From contig SNVD02008113.1 of NCBI GenBank assembly GCA_013180625.2, positions 124,001-188,000 of the forward strand: 64,000 nucleotides of DNA, written 5' to 3'. Source of the stretch: Boswellia sacra (taxonomy: Eukaryota > Streptophyta > Magnoliopsida > Sapindales > Burseraceae). Numbering within the stretch: the stretch's first letter is position 1; every line of letters begins with the position of its first letter. The position numbers and the translations under genes were made by a program. Shown here piece after piece: positions 13,188 through 25,188 of this stretch. The notes under the pieces were generated by a model. That model saw only the letters and a list, made by a program, of their open reading frames with translations, was not told the DNA's origin and did not search any database.

Positions 13188-13331
13188 GCAATAGTTTTCA
13201 AACATTTCAATTCAAATGTTAAAATTAAAAAAAAAACAAAGATATCATTCAAATTTTTATATTCAGAACTATTCAGATTTCAGTTTAATTTAGACTTATT
13301 TAGATTTTAGACAAAAAATCAATCACCCTTA
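12742..13331. mobile_element. MITE (hAT-like) in the copia LTR
   Basis: Inverted ends TAAGGGCTTATTGTTTTTTG (12742) and, inverted, TAAGGGTGATTGATTTTTTG (13331), followed by GTCT-GAAGTCTAA / GTCTAAAATCTAA. Flanking TAGACA (left) and TAGACC (right) suggest a degraded target duplication. About 590 bp, no coding. A long GT microsatellite lies inside. Confidence 0.68.
13146..13183. repeat. GT microsatellite
   Basis: About 19 uninterrupted GT units. Confidence 0.95.
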
Positions 13332-13790
13332 TAGACCAACATTCCACCCAAAAAATTAATCTTCTAATAATATTAAACCAAATCAAATAATTAATCCTAA
13401 TCCAAATTAACTAAACAAGACTACTAAGCTTAGTTTAATTCATACATATAGAAAGGAAAAGCTACTTTAAATTTATATTTACAGCATTTCACTTAAAAGA
13501 AGTTATACAAGGTAACATTCCTTACAGTAAAGAGGTCAGAATTCTTATTTGAATAATATGCTTGCTTTCAAGTGGAAAGCATTGTCCAACGTTAATGTAT
13601 CGACCAAATTTTATTTTCTCTCTACTATTTTTTTTCTTCGGTTGCTTGAGTTTGGCAACCATTTTCTCACATACAAACACCTTAAAAAAGCTAAATCAAT
13701 AAAATACACACAGTGAAAACCACAAATAAGTTAATTTATATCAAATACATGATGTGACAATCATATATTCATCAATAGTAAATTAGTTTT

Positions 13791-13811
<21 letters not shown>

Positions 13812-13822
<11 letters not shown>

Positions 13823-14015
13823 TTTAACACAAGACTTTTGACAAAATTTATTTGTACAAATTTATAATCATTGATCTCACCAAATCTAATAGTTGAGATT
13901 GAAAGTCAACAAGATGCATTTAATACTACCAACTCATCAATCATCTCAACCATTAGATTTTGTAGATCAATGGTTAGAAAATTGTATTTAGTCTTTTGTC
14001 AAAATATCCTCTCGC
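13812..14015. mobile_element. Short fold-back element (about 200 bp)
   Basis: Left arm 'atattttaacacaagacttttgac' through 'tctaatagttgagat' pairs with the right arm, whose complement reads 'atattttgacaaaagac' through 'tctaatggttgagat'. The arms nearly meet in the centre. No coding. It abuts a TA microsatellite (13792-13813) on the left. Confidence 0.7.
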
Positions 14016-15043
14016 ATCTATATATATATTTTAACTTGTAGAATGTACAAAAGCACTGCCATTTAATAAAAAAATAGTAGTATAGCATCCAAGGCTACTA
14101 AAATTTAAGTTAGATTGAACCAATTTTAGGTCTGAAACAAAGATGTTTTTCATTCTACATTAGAATTTTCTTGTCGTATGCTTGAGTTTATTTTCAGTGT
14201 TTGAATTAGAGAAAATTCAAATTACTTTTTGTTAATTAAAAATGTAAGTTACATATAGTCGAGCTGAAGGGAGAAACTATTAGATATTCATGTAGTGGGG
14301 CTTCTCATAAGTCTGGGTCAAATTCCATTAAATTTTGAAGTAAAAGAACATGTCGTCTGAGATCTGAGTTACTTGTATCATGGATTACTTAATTGTGATA
14401 AATGGGATCTGAGTTACTAATTAAATTCAAACTAGCAAGTAAAGAACAACTTGGCAGCGTGTACATAAATTATATAATGTTATATCTCTGTACCCTTTTA
14501 ATAAACAACGTGTTGTACTTGTTTTGATCAGAAAAATATTAGACTTTGGACGAAGTCAAAATGTCAAAGACAGTATTGCTCAAATTTAGGCCTAAATTCT
14601 AATTTATTATAACAATTTTTTTGGTTTCAAAATAAAATTTGAATTATTAATGGGTTGTAGGAATATGTCCGAGATTAACGTTCAATACAATATAATTATT
14701 TATCTCTAGTCAAACCTAAAATGCAAAACTAAATTTAATATGTATGAATGTGTAAACCTACTAGCTCATTCAAACCAAAGTTCATCCTTTGAACCGTTAC
14801 AATTTTTATGTGTGAGTCACCTTTACCTACAACATTTCCTTCTTGGAGAACATGGGAAGCATTAAACTATATATTTTCAATTTTTAACCTTACGATGATC
14901 AAACTATCGAGAGTTTGAGTCTTCCAAAGAAGAAGAATTAAATTTAGTGATTCATCTAATGCCAGAGAATTGCGCTGCAGCTGAAAATAAAAAGCTATTA
15001 TTGAGAAACCAACAAAATCAATTACTAAAACAAAACATCTTAA
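14016..15043. other. Intergenic host DNA
   Basis: No gene, RNA or bounded repeat recognised on either strand. Confidence 0.4.
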
Positions 15044-15055
15044 TCAGGAAAGACA

Positions 15056-15089
<34 letters not shown>

Positions 15090-15301
15090 CAATTTCTACG
15101 CAGTGTTATCACTTTGCTTATGGATATGTAATTGGAAGTTCTGTCAGAGCAGTGCTCAAGGGGTGTTGCCTTTGCGTAAATAAACGCGTTTGGGCGTGAC
15201 TCGTGATATAACGAAGTGTCAAAAAATGATCGGGTAGGCTTTATTTCATATAGAAGGTAGTCTGCCAAACTGTTGAAGAATAAAAATAAAACAATTAACA
15301 T
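15044..15301 (-). CDS. Small hypothetical open frame
   Basis: An 85-codon minus-strand frame starts MLIVLFLFFNSLADYLLYEI, a hydrophobic start that could act as a signal peptide or membrane anchor. A polar middle with two cysteines follows, and the frame ends in an IYIYIY run created by the TA microsatellite at about 15055-15080. I recognise no family. The microsatellite tail and lack of visible promoter make it doubtful. It lies downstream of the repeat-protein pseudogene on the same strand and could be debris of the same locus. Confidence 0.2.
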
Positions 15302-15699
15302 ATTTCACCAAATAATAATGAGATACCGCTTGTACGAACTCTTTATAAAATCTAAAATCCAGGAACAAAGAAAAACTAGAATACGCAAATTAAACACAAT
15401 GTGCCAATAATATTTCATGTTGAAGCAGTTTTTGCATATTAAGAGTTATAGAGAGACTGCTCATGTGTAATACCACTTATATATCAAATCTATTTTAGCT
15501 TTCAAATCTTTACTGTTAAGTAAGAGTGAACCACTTTTACAGCTGAAACAATTTTTTTTTATTTTTTTTGCAAATTATATATAAATTTATGTTTTAAACA
15601 TTGAGTTATTCTTCTCCGAAAATAAAATTTTATTAATAGGAAACGAAAGAAACATCAACAAAATACTAATTTTACTTCCACAACAGTTGCAAATCCAAC

Positions 15700-16268
15700 A
15701 GGAAATGATAAAACATAGATACTTGGTAACTTTATTTGCAACAAAACGCACAAAGTACAAGTTGGGAAAAGAATCCATCCGTTTTTCTGTCAGCTGGTCC
15801 ATCATCATTTTTCATTTCTTTTCGTTTCTTTTGTTTCGCATCAACTGGTCCAGGCCTCACAAAATCCGTAGTCCTGTTTTGGGTGATGGATCATCAGTTT
15901 TTTTGAATGGATCAGCCTGTGTATGTTCTCCACAGATGGCCATTTGTTTAGTTCTTGTCGCCTCATCCTCATATTTCCTTGTCTCTTAGTCTGTAAAAGC
16001 TGGTCCAGGTTTCATCGCCAGGCTTTTTGGGTAGATCTTGTTTTCCCAGCATGGTTCCATCATTGTTTTTCTGGTCCCCATTGTTAGCTCGTCCAGGCTT
16101 CACTATATCGCTAGGCTTATTGGGTGGATCATGTTTTGGCGGCGTGGTTCCACGATCTTTTTTCTGTTCTCCATTTTTGGCTGGTCTACGATTCAAAATA
16201 TCCCTAGGCTTTTCGGGTGGATCATGTTTTCGCGCCACGGTTTCGTTAGACAAAGAGCTAGCATGCAA
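15700..16268 (-). pseudogene. Internally repeated, charged proline-rich secreted-type protein, broken
   Basis: The minus strand encodes three diverged copies of a ~31-residue unit: KHDPPEKPRDILNRRPAKNG, then KHDPPNKPSDIVKPGRANNG, then KQDLPKKPGDETW, each followed by (E/D)QKK-like spacers. Further repeat-like pieces with frame changes and stops (AKQKKRKEMKNDDGPADRK) run on to about 15700. No ATG fits the repeat frame: a stop lies just before it. In another frame, directly upstream, a hydrophobic stretch FFFLILSHNCMLALCL could be the old signal peptide, cut off by a frameshift. A TATA box lies about 75 bp upstream. I recognise no named family; a repeated peptide precursor is possible. Confidence 0.4.
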
Positions 16269-16333
16269 TTATGAGAAAGAATAAGAAAGAAAAATATTTT
16301 GTTGATGTAGCGATATTGCACCACTACATAGCT

Positions 16334-16344
16334 CTATTTATATA
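16334..16344 (-). promoter_or_regulatory. TATA box of the repeat-protein pseudogene
   Basis: The minus strand reads TATATAAATAG, a good plant TATA box, about 70-80 bp ahead of the first hydrophobic codons of the repeat-protein reading frame. The assignment is positional. Confidence 0.4.
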
Positions 16345-16599
16345 CTGGAGAACAAGTAATTTGTTGAATTTTTATAATTTAACCATAGTTCCCAAGAGAA
16401 TTAATAGAGATCAACTTAATCAATTTTATATTTTGATGTACGCACTGACATTATTTATATAAATTCGACACTACAAGAATTTTTTGCATATTTGTCACTT
16501 TTTATTTTATTTATTTGGCGGTTTTTTAAAAAGTGAGAACTATAGCATAGGTCTAAAAGTCAAACTCGAATTTTTATCTCACTCGTCACTTTTTGTCTT

Positions 16600-17317
16600 T
16601 TTCTGATCACATTTTTATAATAGTGACACATATGTTATTTTTTGTCTTTTTCTCTATTATCATTTTGGCTCCACTTTCATCATTTTTCCCCCTATCTTTT
16701 CTTTTTCCCTCTTCTCATCATTTTGCCCTAGCCTTCTCACTTTCACTTTCCCACTCTAATGATTTCACTTTCCCTCTTCTTATTATTTTCTTGACTCATG
16801 TCTTTGTTCCCAAATCTCCATTCCTTTGCCTCACTTTAATCACTTCAACCATCTTAGAACTTCCATATCAATCACAAAACATAGTGCCTCATTAGATCTG
16901 ATTTTCGATCTTTCACTTTAGTTCATCATAAGCCATCGGTTGAAGATCCTCTTAAATCTCAAGCGAATCACTCACTTTTAGTCACCACAAAGCCGTTATT
17001 TGAAGACCCTCTCAGATTTGAACTTTGTTCATGGTAATTTCTCTAATCATAAAACTCCTTCTAATTTTTCTTATTTTCTACTAGTTTTGATCAGATATTA
17101 GATGCGTATGAGTAGGGGGGAGTTTTTATTTACATACAGAAAAAGAGCTGCATCAAAAGCTCTGCATTTGGGACAACTGATTTTGTTCATGTTTACTAAG
17201 TGAGTTTATTTATTGAATTTTATGATAAAGCATTTCATTGAGAGAGGAAAAATTTTTTTTTTGTATTTTGTTCATTTTTAAGTTATGAAACTCAATGCGG
17301 TAGCTTAAGCTATTTTT

Positions 17318-17354
<37 letters not shown>

Positions 17355-17596
17355 GTTCTTAGAAAGCTATTTTGGTTGCTTGAGAAATACCTACAATCTG
17401 TTTGTGAAAAGTCTTCAATAGATATGGGTTTTTGTTAAAATGCATGTCTCTTGAGAAAAAAATTAAAAAAGGATTGACAGAGTGGTTGTCAATTGTTTTT
17501 TGATGCTTTATGCTTCTGGATATTTGACTCTGCTTGATGCTTCTTTTTTAAATGACAAGTAGGTTGCCTTGGTCCATCCGTTACGTATTTATGTTC
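16600..17596. other. CACTA-C interior before the solo LTR
   Basis: Pyrimidine-rich, leader-like sequence (16650-16900) followed by A/T-rich DNA with a TA microsatellite at 17319-17352. It would lie upstream of all captured fragments if transcription starts at the left terminus. No gene recognised. Confidence 0.4.
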
Positions 17597-17601
17597 TGGT
17601 T

Positions 17602-20144
17602 TGTAATATCCTAGGTTTTTGTTATATACATTATACCGTATATTGTGAATACATGTGTAATTATATGTATTAATGTATTAGTGATGTATTGGAATGGCAG
17701 TGTAATAGATGAGAAATGATGGGCTTAGTGGAAATGAGGAAAGGAAGGGAGCGCTAAATGGAAATTGTGCTTTATGTTGTCTAACAAATAGGAAGAATTC
17801 TAGAATTTCTTCCATCCTTGCTCTCTAAACACACGTTCCAGCTCTTCACTCTCTCTAAGTTCTACACACACAAAATTTTACCAAGAATTCAAGCAAGGAA
17901 GTGGTAAGAACTCCTCTCTCCTTTAGAATTCTTGTGGTATTGTGTATGTATTTGCAAGAATTCTTTTCATTTGTGATGTGAGTGTGTGAATTGTTGTTTG
18001 TGCTGCTGGAAATTGTGTGGAAACATGAATTTGAATGAGTTTTGAATGCATCTAAGGAAGAGGATGAAGATATAAGCTAGAAATGAGAGTTTAGTTCAAT
18101 CTTGGAATTTTTGTTTACACTAAGCAGTGCATGTTCCAAAAATTACCAAAAGTCAGGGAGACGTTTTCTTGTTCTAAAAATCTTTTGGACGAAAATAGAC
18201 ATGTCCAAGAGTTTATAGAAGTTGGAATCACTTAAAAATTCAAACTGTGTGAATTATGGTGAATTTATGAACTTCGGGTCTGGAATCTCACATTTTGCCT
18301 ATTTTGGAACAGAGCAGGGGAAAATGAATTTAGTTGAAGCTACAAATCTTTGTAAAATTACTTGAATTTTTATTTCTTTGTGTCAAATATAAGACTATAA
18401 ATTTTTACTGAGATTGAATCCCTATATGAATTGTTATAGATTTTTAAAGTTGGCTTGCTAAAACTGGAATTTTTAGCTTCCAAAATAGGGCTGTTAGAAA
18501 TAATAGGGTTTAAATGACTTAAACCCCTTGAAAAGCCATGGGTTTTGGTATGGAGGTATATATATGTGTTATATACCAACCTGTAAATTTTTATAGCCAA
18601 TTGAGTAGGATTACAATTCCTACAAATTTTTAAGTCTATACTGTTCAGTGAAACAAATGTAATGGCAGAATAATTGAGGTAACGAATTTGATTATTTTGA
18701 GTGGCCAAATGACCCCAATCGACTCTAAAAATTTTAAGGAGACATGACGTATGTGTGTAAAATATGTCTACCCAATTGTGTGAATTTTGGAAGTAGACAA
18801 TTATTGTTGTAAATTGTTTGTCAAAGCAAGTATAAAAATAGAGCCAAAAAGGGGAAATGTTTTACAAGTGTATGGTGACCTAAAAAGAGATTATTGTTTT
18901 ATTTTTAGGTCAATCACAAGCATCGAAAAGTAGCTATACAAGGTAAGGAAGCTAACTATTCTGAGGCCACAATAAATTGTGTACTGTATATATGTAATTT
19001 TGTGGATTATAACACTAGCACCTTGATGTTTGAATGTGAGATATTGTAACTATTCTAGATGGTTGATACCGAGCTTCTTTTATATGTGACTGATTGTGAA
19101 TGGTAAAACATGATTGGCATGCCAAGGCCTAGGAAGTTTAGCTCTCATAGCTTGAGAGGAGGTCTAAACCATGTGTTTCTCTAGACGAGATTCGGTAGCA
19201 TGGGCCCGGTATCATCTGGATTGTCAGACTAGCCTCGAACTATTTCAAGTGTAGGCATCTAAATGTATTCGTACTATTCTGTACTGTTCCATGGCTTGAG
19301 GAGAGGTCTGGACCATGTGTTTCTCTAGACGAGATTGGGTAGCATGGGCCCGGTATCATCCGGATTGTCAGACTAGCCTTGAGTGTTCCGTACTCCCATG
19401 GCTTGAGGGGAGGTCTAGACCATGTGTTTCTCTAGATGAGATTCAGTAGCATGAGCCCGGTATCCCCCGGATTTTCAGATTAGCCTTGAGCTACTATATA
19501 GGAACTGATTGTGAAATGAAAAGTCCTACCTTGATTAGGGAGCCTTTTCCCCTAGGTGACTGTAACTGATACTATAGAAGTTTCCTCATTATATGATTGT
19601 GATTGTACATGAAAAGGCGATGAGTAGAGAAATGTGAACTCACTTATGTGAGATTAAATCGACCTACAAAAGTCTTGACAGAAAATTGGCACGAGAGCAC
19701 AAATATAACCGAAGTGAACTCAGAGCATTTCTTCTTTAACAAGTTAGTTAATGCTTGTGTAGTTAGAAATGGATAGTTTCATACTGTGGACTGCATTCTA
19801 TTGTTATTGTTTATGGCTGTATATTCACTTAACTTACTGAGTTTTACTCACTGAAGTTGTTGTATGCCTTAGGTGAGCAGTAGATTGAGTTTTTGGATCG
19901 AGGACTTTTGGCATTATCGACAGAGTTCTCTGGGCAACCACAGACCGTTGCCTGGATTATCATAGCCATACTGTAGGAATTCTTTTGATTTTTTAATATA
20001 TCTATATATAGTGAAGTGGTGTGGTTGTGATTAGGAACTCTGTTTTGTGTAATACTCATATTAATTTTTGAAAGAAATAACAGAGTTCATATTTAAATGA
20101 CTGTGTAAATACTATATTTTGTATGTCCAGTATGGGTTGTGACA
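17602..20144. mobile_element. Solo LTR (probably Ty3-gypsy) inserted in CACTA-C
   Basis: Begins TGTAATATCCTAGG and ends GGGTTGTGACA, with canonical TG/CA borders and an exact 5-bp target duplication TGGTT at 17597-17601 and 20145-20149. The length of 2543 bp fits a gypsy LTR; the TGTAATA/TGTGACA ends are common in that group, but without an interior the lineage is inference. No coding region. It most likely arose by LTR-LTR recombination after insertion into CACTA-C and so postdates that element. Confidence 0.85.
19149..19494. repeat. Three tandem-like repeats inside the solo LTR
   Basis: Three copies of a ~93-bp unit with 'ccatgtgtttctctagacga' and 'gcccggtatcatccgg' start near 19149, 19291 and 19399, with unequal spacers. 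GC content is higher than the rest of the LTR. Confidence 0.8.
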
Positions 20145-20149
20145 TGGTT

Positions 20150-22287
20150 AATATTTTATATGTATTACTATTTTGTTTTTGTCCTATTTATTGCTTTTAA
20201 AGTTTATCTTTGCTGCATTGGTGATTGTTAGGATGGATATTCTAAGCTTGTGTGAAAAATTTGGTGGTTAATGATTCAAGTGGCAAGCGGGGTTGTAACT
20301 GCACTCAATACATAACTTTTTTATGGTGATTTGACTGATTGAATGTTATTTAGGTTATGCATAATAGAGTTGTAATTAATTTTAGGCTTAAAAGAATATT
20401 TTTTCCTTCCCCATTTCCAATGTATTATATAAACTTTACTTGCCTCTTTTGGTTTAGTAATTTCTCTATTTTCATTATTTCTTTGTAGTGCTATAGACAT
20501 TTGGAAATAGTTGAAATCAAGTTTGTTTGTGCATCATTTTGTACTTTTTTGGTGTGCTTACACTAGCTCTCGATGAAAATGATCTAAAAATATAGAGGAA
20601 TTTTGATATCTAGTCACCTCTAGATGACAATAGAGAGATATGATACAACTATATGGTTTTTAGATAGCTTTCATTCAATTGATTAGTTTTAGTTTAGATA
20701 TTAAGGTGATATGCTTTTGAGATTGACTTGAATGGCCATTGGAGTTTTGAATTATTTTTTCTTACTATATTTAATTACACTAATAAATATCTTTGTGGTT
20801 ACTTTTGCATAGAATTGTATGCTGAACATGGTTCCACAACAAGATTCCAGAGCCAGATGTATCATATGATAGGAAAGTTTTTGTTTTAGCTTGAGTTTGT
20901 GATCTAATTAACTTTAAAATTTTTCTTGAATCTTTTTTTTTTCCTGCTAACAGAAGCCTTGGTTAATTAGCTGTTAGCGTCCCATGTTGTGTTGTTGATA
21001 AAGTTATGCTCCCAAGGAAGAATGTCAATTTCCAAATGTGTTTATTCGTAATGGCATGTAAGTCTATTGTTTATGTGTTCTCTGCACACCTTCAGAGTTT
21101 AATCATTTAGGTCTCTGATTTCCCCTTAATCTCTTTTATTTTTAGTTTAGCTTTTAATAGCAATTTCTCTTATATTCTTGTTTTGAAATATGTTTGTTCG
21201 TTATGGCGTGTAATTATAATTTGCATCAGTATTGGGGCTTAATGTGATTTTATTATGTTTTTGATAACACAATTAAACAATATTTTATCTACATGGGCTG
21301 ATTTCTTTAATCTTTTTCACAAATGTATTGCCAATTCGTACCAGGCTAATCATGCAAACTTTTTGAAATAGAGAGCTAGCCAGTAATTGGTGGGGCTATC
21401 CTTAACTATGAAAAAATGGTCTATGTAAAGGACCCATAAGTCCCAGAGTTATTTAAGGAATAAAATCTCCCTTATGCACTCTTTAATTACTCTACTTCTC
21501 TGCTAGAAATTTAACTCAAATACAAAAAAACAATGAAATTGAAACCTATTTGCACAAATGTTATAATCTTTTGGTGATGCCAACGTGAGCCACTTGTTTT
21601 TGTTTTGATGCTACAACAAAGAAGCTAAAGGAGGTTTTTTGGTCAGACTCGGTTAGCTACTTTTACTTGTCAGTTATTGAAATCTCATTCTTTTGTGCAA
21701 TTTTTGTATTGCCTATATCTATATCCCTCGTGTTATTCAAATGCAAGAATAAATGAATGAATGGAATGTACCTATATATTTTCTCTTATGCAGACAAGAT
21801 GCTTGATAAAATACTTGTGAGAGTTGTACAAAATTAAGAATAATAGGTACCAATCTTAAACTTGAAGTTTTAATTGAGATTTTATTAAGTTTTAATCTTT
21901 AATACTTCCAGCTAACTCCCTTGCATAAGATAGTCACATGTTATTTATCCAATCATTGATATACTAAAATCTTTAATATTTAATTTGTAAATTGTTATTC
22001 ATCACGATTACTCTTTGTTGTTTACTCATTTTCTTTGTTGTAAATTAAAGACCGAGTGGGCAATGATGATCTATGAGCTATAAGAGAGTGAGCTATAAAC
22101 ATCACAAGTATTCATACGAATATGATCATTTGATTTTCTCACTTTATAATCACATGACCGTTTCAAATTTGTGTCTTGCTCATAGAATTTGTTCAAATAG
22201 CTTCCCAAGTACAACGTTCTTGTTTTAGTATTGGTTTTCCTTGTTTTAAAGTATATTTTACTTGATTTGTAGAATTTGTATCTCAAT
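20150..22287. other. CACTA-C interior, no gene recognised
   Basis: Intron-like T-rich plus-strand sequence. Possible coding scraps near 20810-20870 match no family I know. Confidence 0.4.
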
Positions 22288-22430
22288 ATGCATGAAGCTA
22301 GTCATTTTCTTGTTGGCTACTTGTTGGGGGTTCTTCCAAGGGGTTATAAACTACGAAGCATAGACATGCTTAGGCAAGAGACATTTGCTAGAGAAAGCGA
22401 GGAATTTATGGGTTTGAATTTCTTAAAAAA
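22288..22430 (+). pseudogene. Captured metalloprotease-like fragment (FtsH-related)
   Basis: The plus strand reads HEASHFLVGYLLGVLPRGYK then LRSIDMLRQE. This resembles the zinc-binding helix of plant chloroplast FtsH-like/ATP-dependent Zn protease family proteins, where HEAGHFLVAYLLG-LP-GY is typical and HExxH binds zinc. The third residue of the motif context is changed (HEASH). Only about 45 residues are seen before the frame loses resemblance. It precedes the LRR pieces in the same orientation. Confidence 0.5.
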
Positions 22431-23083
22431 ATAAGTCCATTATTATGTTCTGATGTGTTCCTTCAATAGCTCTGAGCCTCAGATTGATTTTCATGAGATA
22501 TTTTAATATCAATTCACATTGCCTGAAGAACACTACTATCTGCATCCCATTATCTTTCTCATGGTTTTCAGTTGGTTGACTATAGTTATTTCTATTTGCT
22601 TACATAGTCAATTGTTATTATGTTCAATTTTTTCCAGATCCAATTTCTTTTACATGTGTAATTTAGATCATTATCAAAATGCAATATGGATGATTGGTTT
22701 AGGAAAACTAAAAGGATTAATTGCTTGAAGAGCCATTTCTTATTTTGTTTATTATGTGGATATATATTATCTAATATTTTTAAGACTGTCCAGGCCATGG
22801 AGGTTGTTATTCCAAGGATGCTAAAGAAATATAGCAGTCACGTAGGCAATAGGGTAATAAATCCCTTCTCTTTTTGCCTGATGTGTAAGGTTCTTCAGTT
22901 TATGTTATATAGACTTCCACTTCTTTGTTGGTTTCTAATTTGTATGTCATGAGGCCATGCAAGTCAATAGAGGTGAAATTTCATCCAACATGAAAAGCTT
23001 TATTTTTGGTATAATTCTTTAGAAGCACAACATATAGTTTCATTGTTGTCAAACAATTTTTATTTTATCACAAACAATTCTAG
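22431..23083. other. CACTA-C interior between fragments
   Basis: An open stretch around 22785-22860 (TVQAMEVVIPRMLKKY) looks coding but is not recognised. The rest is A/T-rich. Confidence 0.35.
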
Positions 23084-23150
23084 AGTATGAGAATAGAGGG
23101 CTTGATTCATCTCAAAGATTGCACAAACCTACAATCCTTAAATTTTTTTA
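23084..23150 (+). pseudogene. Captured LRR exon 1 (RNI-like leucine-rich-repeat gene)
   Basis: After ttctag, the plus strand encodes RIEGLIHLKDCTNLQSLNFF and then loses frame. GL-HLKDC-NLQ-LNF is the repeat consensus of plant RNI-like LRR proteins (cysteine-containing, F-box-relative type), which form curved binding scaffolds. See also 23854 and 26419, later parts of the same kind of protein. Confidence 0.65.
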
Positions 23151-23853
23151 ATGACTATGACCAAATTTTTAGATCGTGGACTATAACAGATCTCAACTAC
23201 TTTCTTTACACATTTTCTGTTACTGTATTGATAATGGTAACAACAATTAAGCAATCTTTTCAATATGAATTATATTTTCCACTGCTCTTTGTCTGAATCA
23301 TTTATGGACAAAACCTGTTCTTAAAGTTGTTTGATTTAAACTAATCGAAAAAGGAAAAAGAAGTGGGTAAGGACAACTTAAGATAGCCTCATTTTATACA
23401 TGTACGTAATATCTAATAAATAGCCTTTACCGAAATGATGAGACACTAAACGGTTTTACTAAAAATTCATCATCCTAAACATCAAGAGTATTTTTGTTGG
23501 ATTTCCATTGAGAACTTTCTTTTCTCCCTTACAATTGGAATTGTTTCATTTCTTAAACTTAAGGCTATTGCATTTGCTTCTCATGATTGGAAAATCGCAG
23601 GATTTGTTGCCCTTAGTGAAGCAACTTTGTGGTGTTTTCAATAAATGATCCATTTCAATGAAAATTACTTAAAACTACTTCAAGGCTGTTTTTAATACCA
23701 TGCTTAACTTGTTGGCACTTGTCTCTCCTTCCTTCCCTTAAAGACACAAAATTTAGTCACTACTGTTTTAAAGTTGATTTGATATATGACAATCTCTAAC
23801 AATTTTGAATGTTGTTTAGTTTTGTATAAATTACTGTTGTAATTCTATTTCAG

Positions 23854-23929
23854 GGCTTAAGAACTTGAAAAGTTTACAAATTAATTTCCTGCAGTAAGGT
23901 CACAGATATCAGCATTGCTTACTTGAAAG
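23854..23929 (+). pseudogene. Captured LRR exon 2
   Basis: The exon-sized block (76 bp) lies between TTTCAG and a GT donor at 23930. It reads GLKNLKSLQINF, then a frame slip, then KVTDISIAYLKG in the next frame. Intact LRR exons of this gene type are 72 bp (one 24-residue repeat), so an indel explains the slip. Confidence 0.7.
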
Positions 23930-25188
23930 GTATATTATTTCTATATTGTCACATGTTTAACAATTTTATTTCTTTAATGGTAAGTTATATAACATCTTGA
24001 AGACATGGATGTTAGAATGTTAGAAGTTTTCTAATGCACTTAATATCTCGTTGAATGTTTAAGTTAATTAGGCTACCTTAGAAAACATACCCAACTAAAT
24101 CAAAAGACTGGTTTCATTGAGTATGTGAGGGTTACATATCAAGTACCACTATACGTACATGATCTTCCACTAATAATTTTTATTCTAGTTGGTGAGATTC
24201 AGTAGCTATTACGTTTGCATTGGACATTGTAGGTAATTCTTAACCTCTAAGTCTTAATTAGATCAGTTAATGTTTTTATATTTCTTATATGACTATGTAA
24301 TCCACTAATATATTCTTTATTAGTTAGTGCTACAAAAGTCTTCTATCACATACTTTATTCAAATTTAGCTAATTGTTTAGGTTGGTTTCTAGCCCAAAAG
24401 AATAGCAAAAATTTTGGGGAGAAGCCTAAAAATTGAAAATGCATTCTGCAGGGGTGATAACTTTTCAAACTTTTTTAGTACTGCAGGGAGCAGATTGAGA
24501 AATTCTTGAATATGCGGATAGTCAAAAAATGATTTAAGCATAGATTTATTTATCCATTCATTTGTGTTTTTGGTTAATTATTATATAAATTATATATGAA
24601 GGCATGGATTTACTTAAGGAGTAATAGAGAAAATCTTGTATTACTTTCACTACTGAATTGTAATCATTTTAAAGAAAAGAAAAATTGAGCATCTATCAAA
24701 AAAGCCAGGGATGGTGATTGTAACTATCGTAACTGTTGCTTTGCTTGTTACTCTGATTTATTTTTCAATTTTGTTCTTCTTTGTTAGATGGATTTCAGAT
24801 ACAAAATGCAGGTCTATACAGTGGGTTACTTAAGTAAGTATGTTAGTTTATTAATGGATATAGCTTTCATGTTCTAAGTGAATTTTGCTTTGTTTTCTTT
24901 GAGTTTTGTTGATTTAAAGCTTATGTATAGCATTTTTTTTTTTTGCTCAAATTGTGGATTAATAGATCATTATTTGATCAATTGGTAATCTTTTATTATA
25001 TGAATATAAGAACTTGATATATAAATTAAAATTTTGTTTTATTTAAAATGTAACATATTTCTTTATGTTTTTTCTTATTTTTTAATTTTTTTTAAAATAA
25101 AAGCATAAAAAGTTAATTACCCAAAAGTAGAATTTTTCTCTTGCTTCTTATGAAGTTGGCTGGTGACATGCCACATTGAATCTTTCAG
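23930..25188. other. CACTA-C interior between LRR and clathrin fragments
   Basis: A/T-rich, intron-like. No exon identified. Confidence 0.4.
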
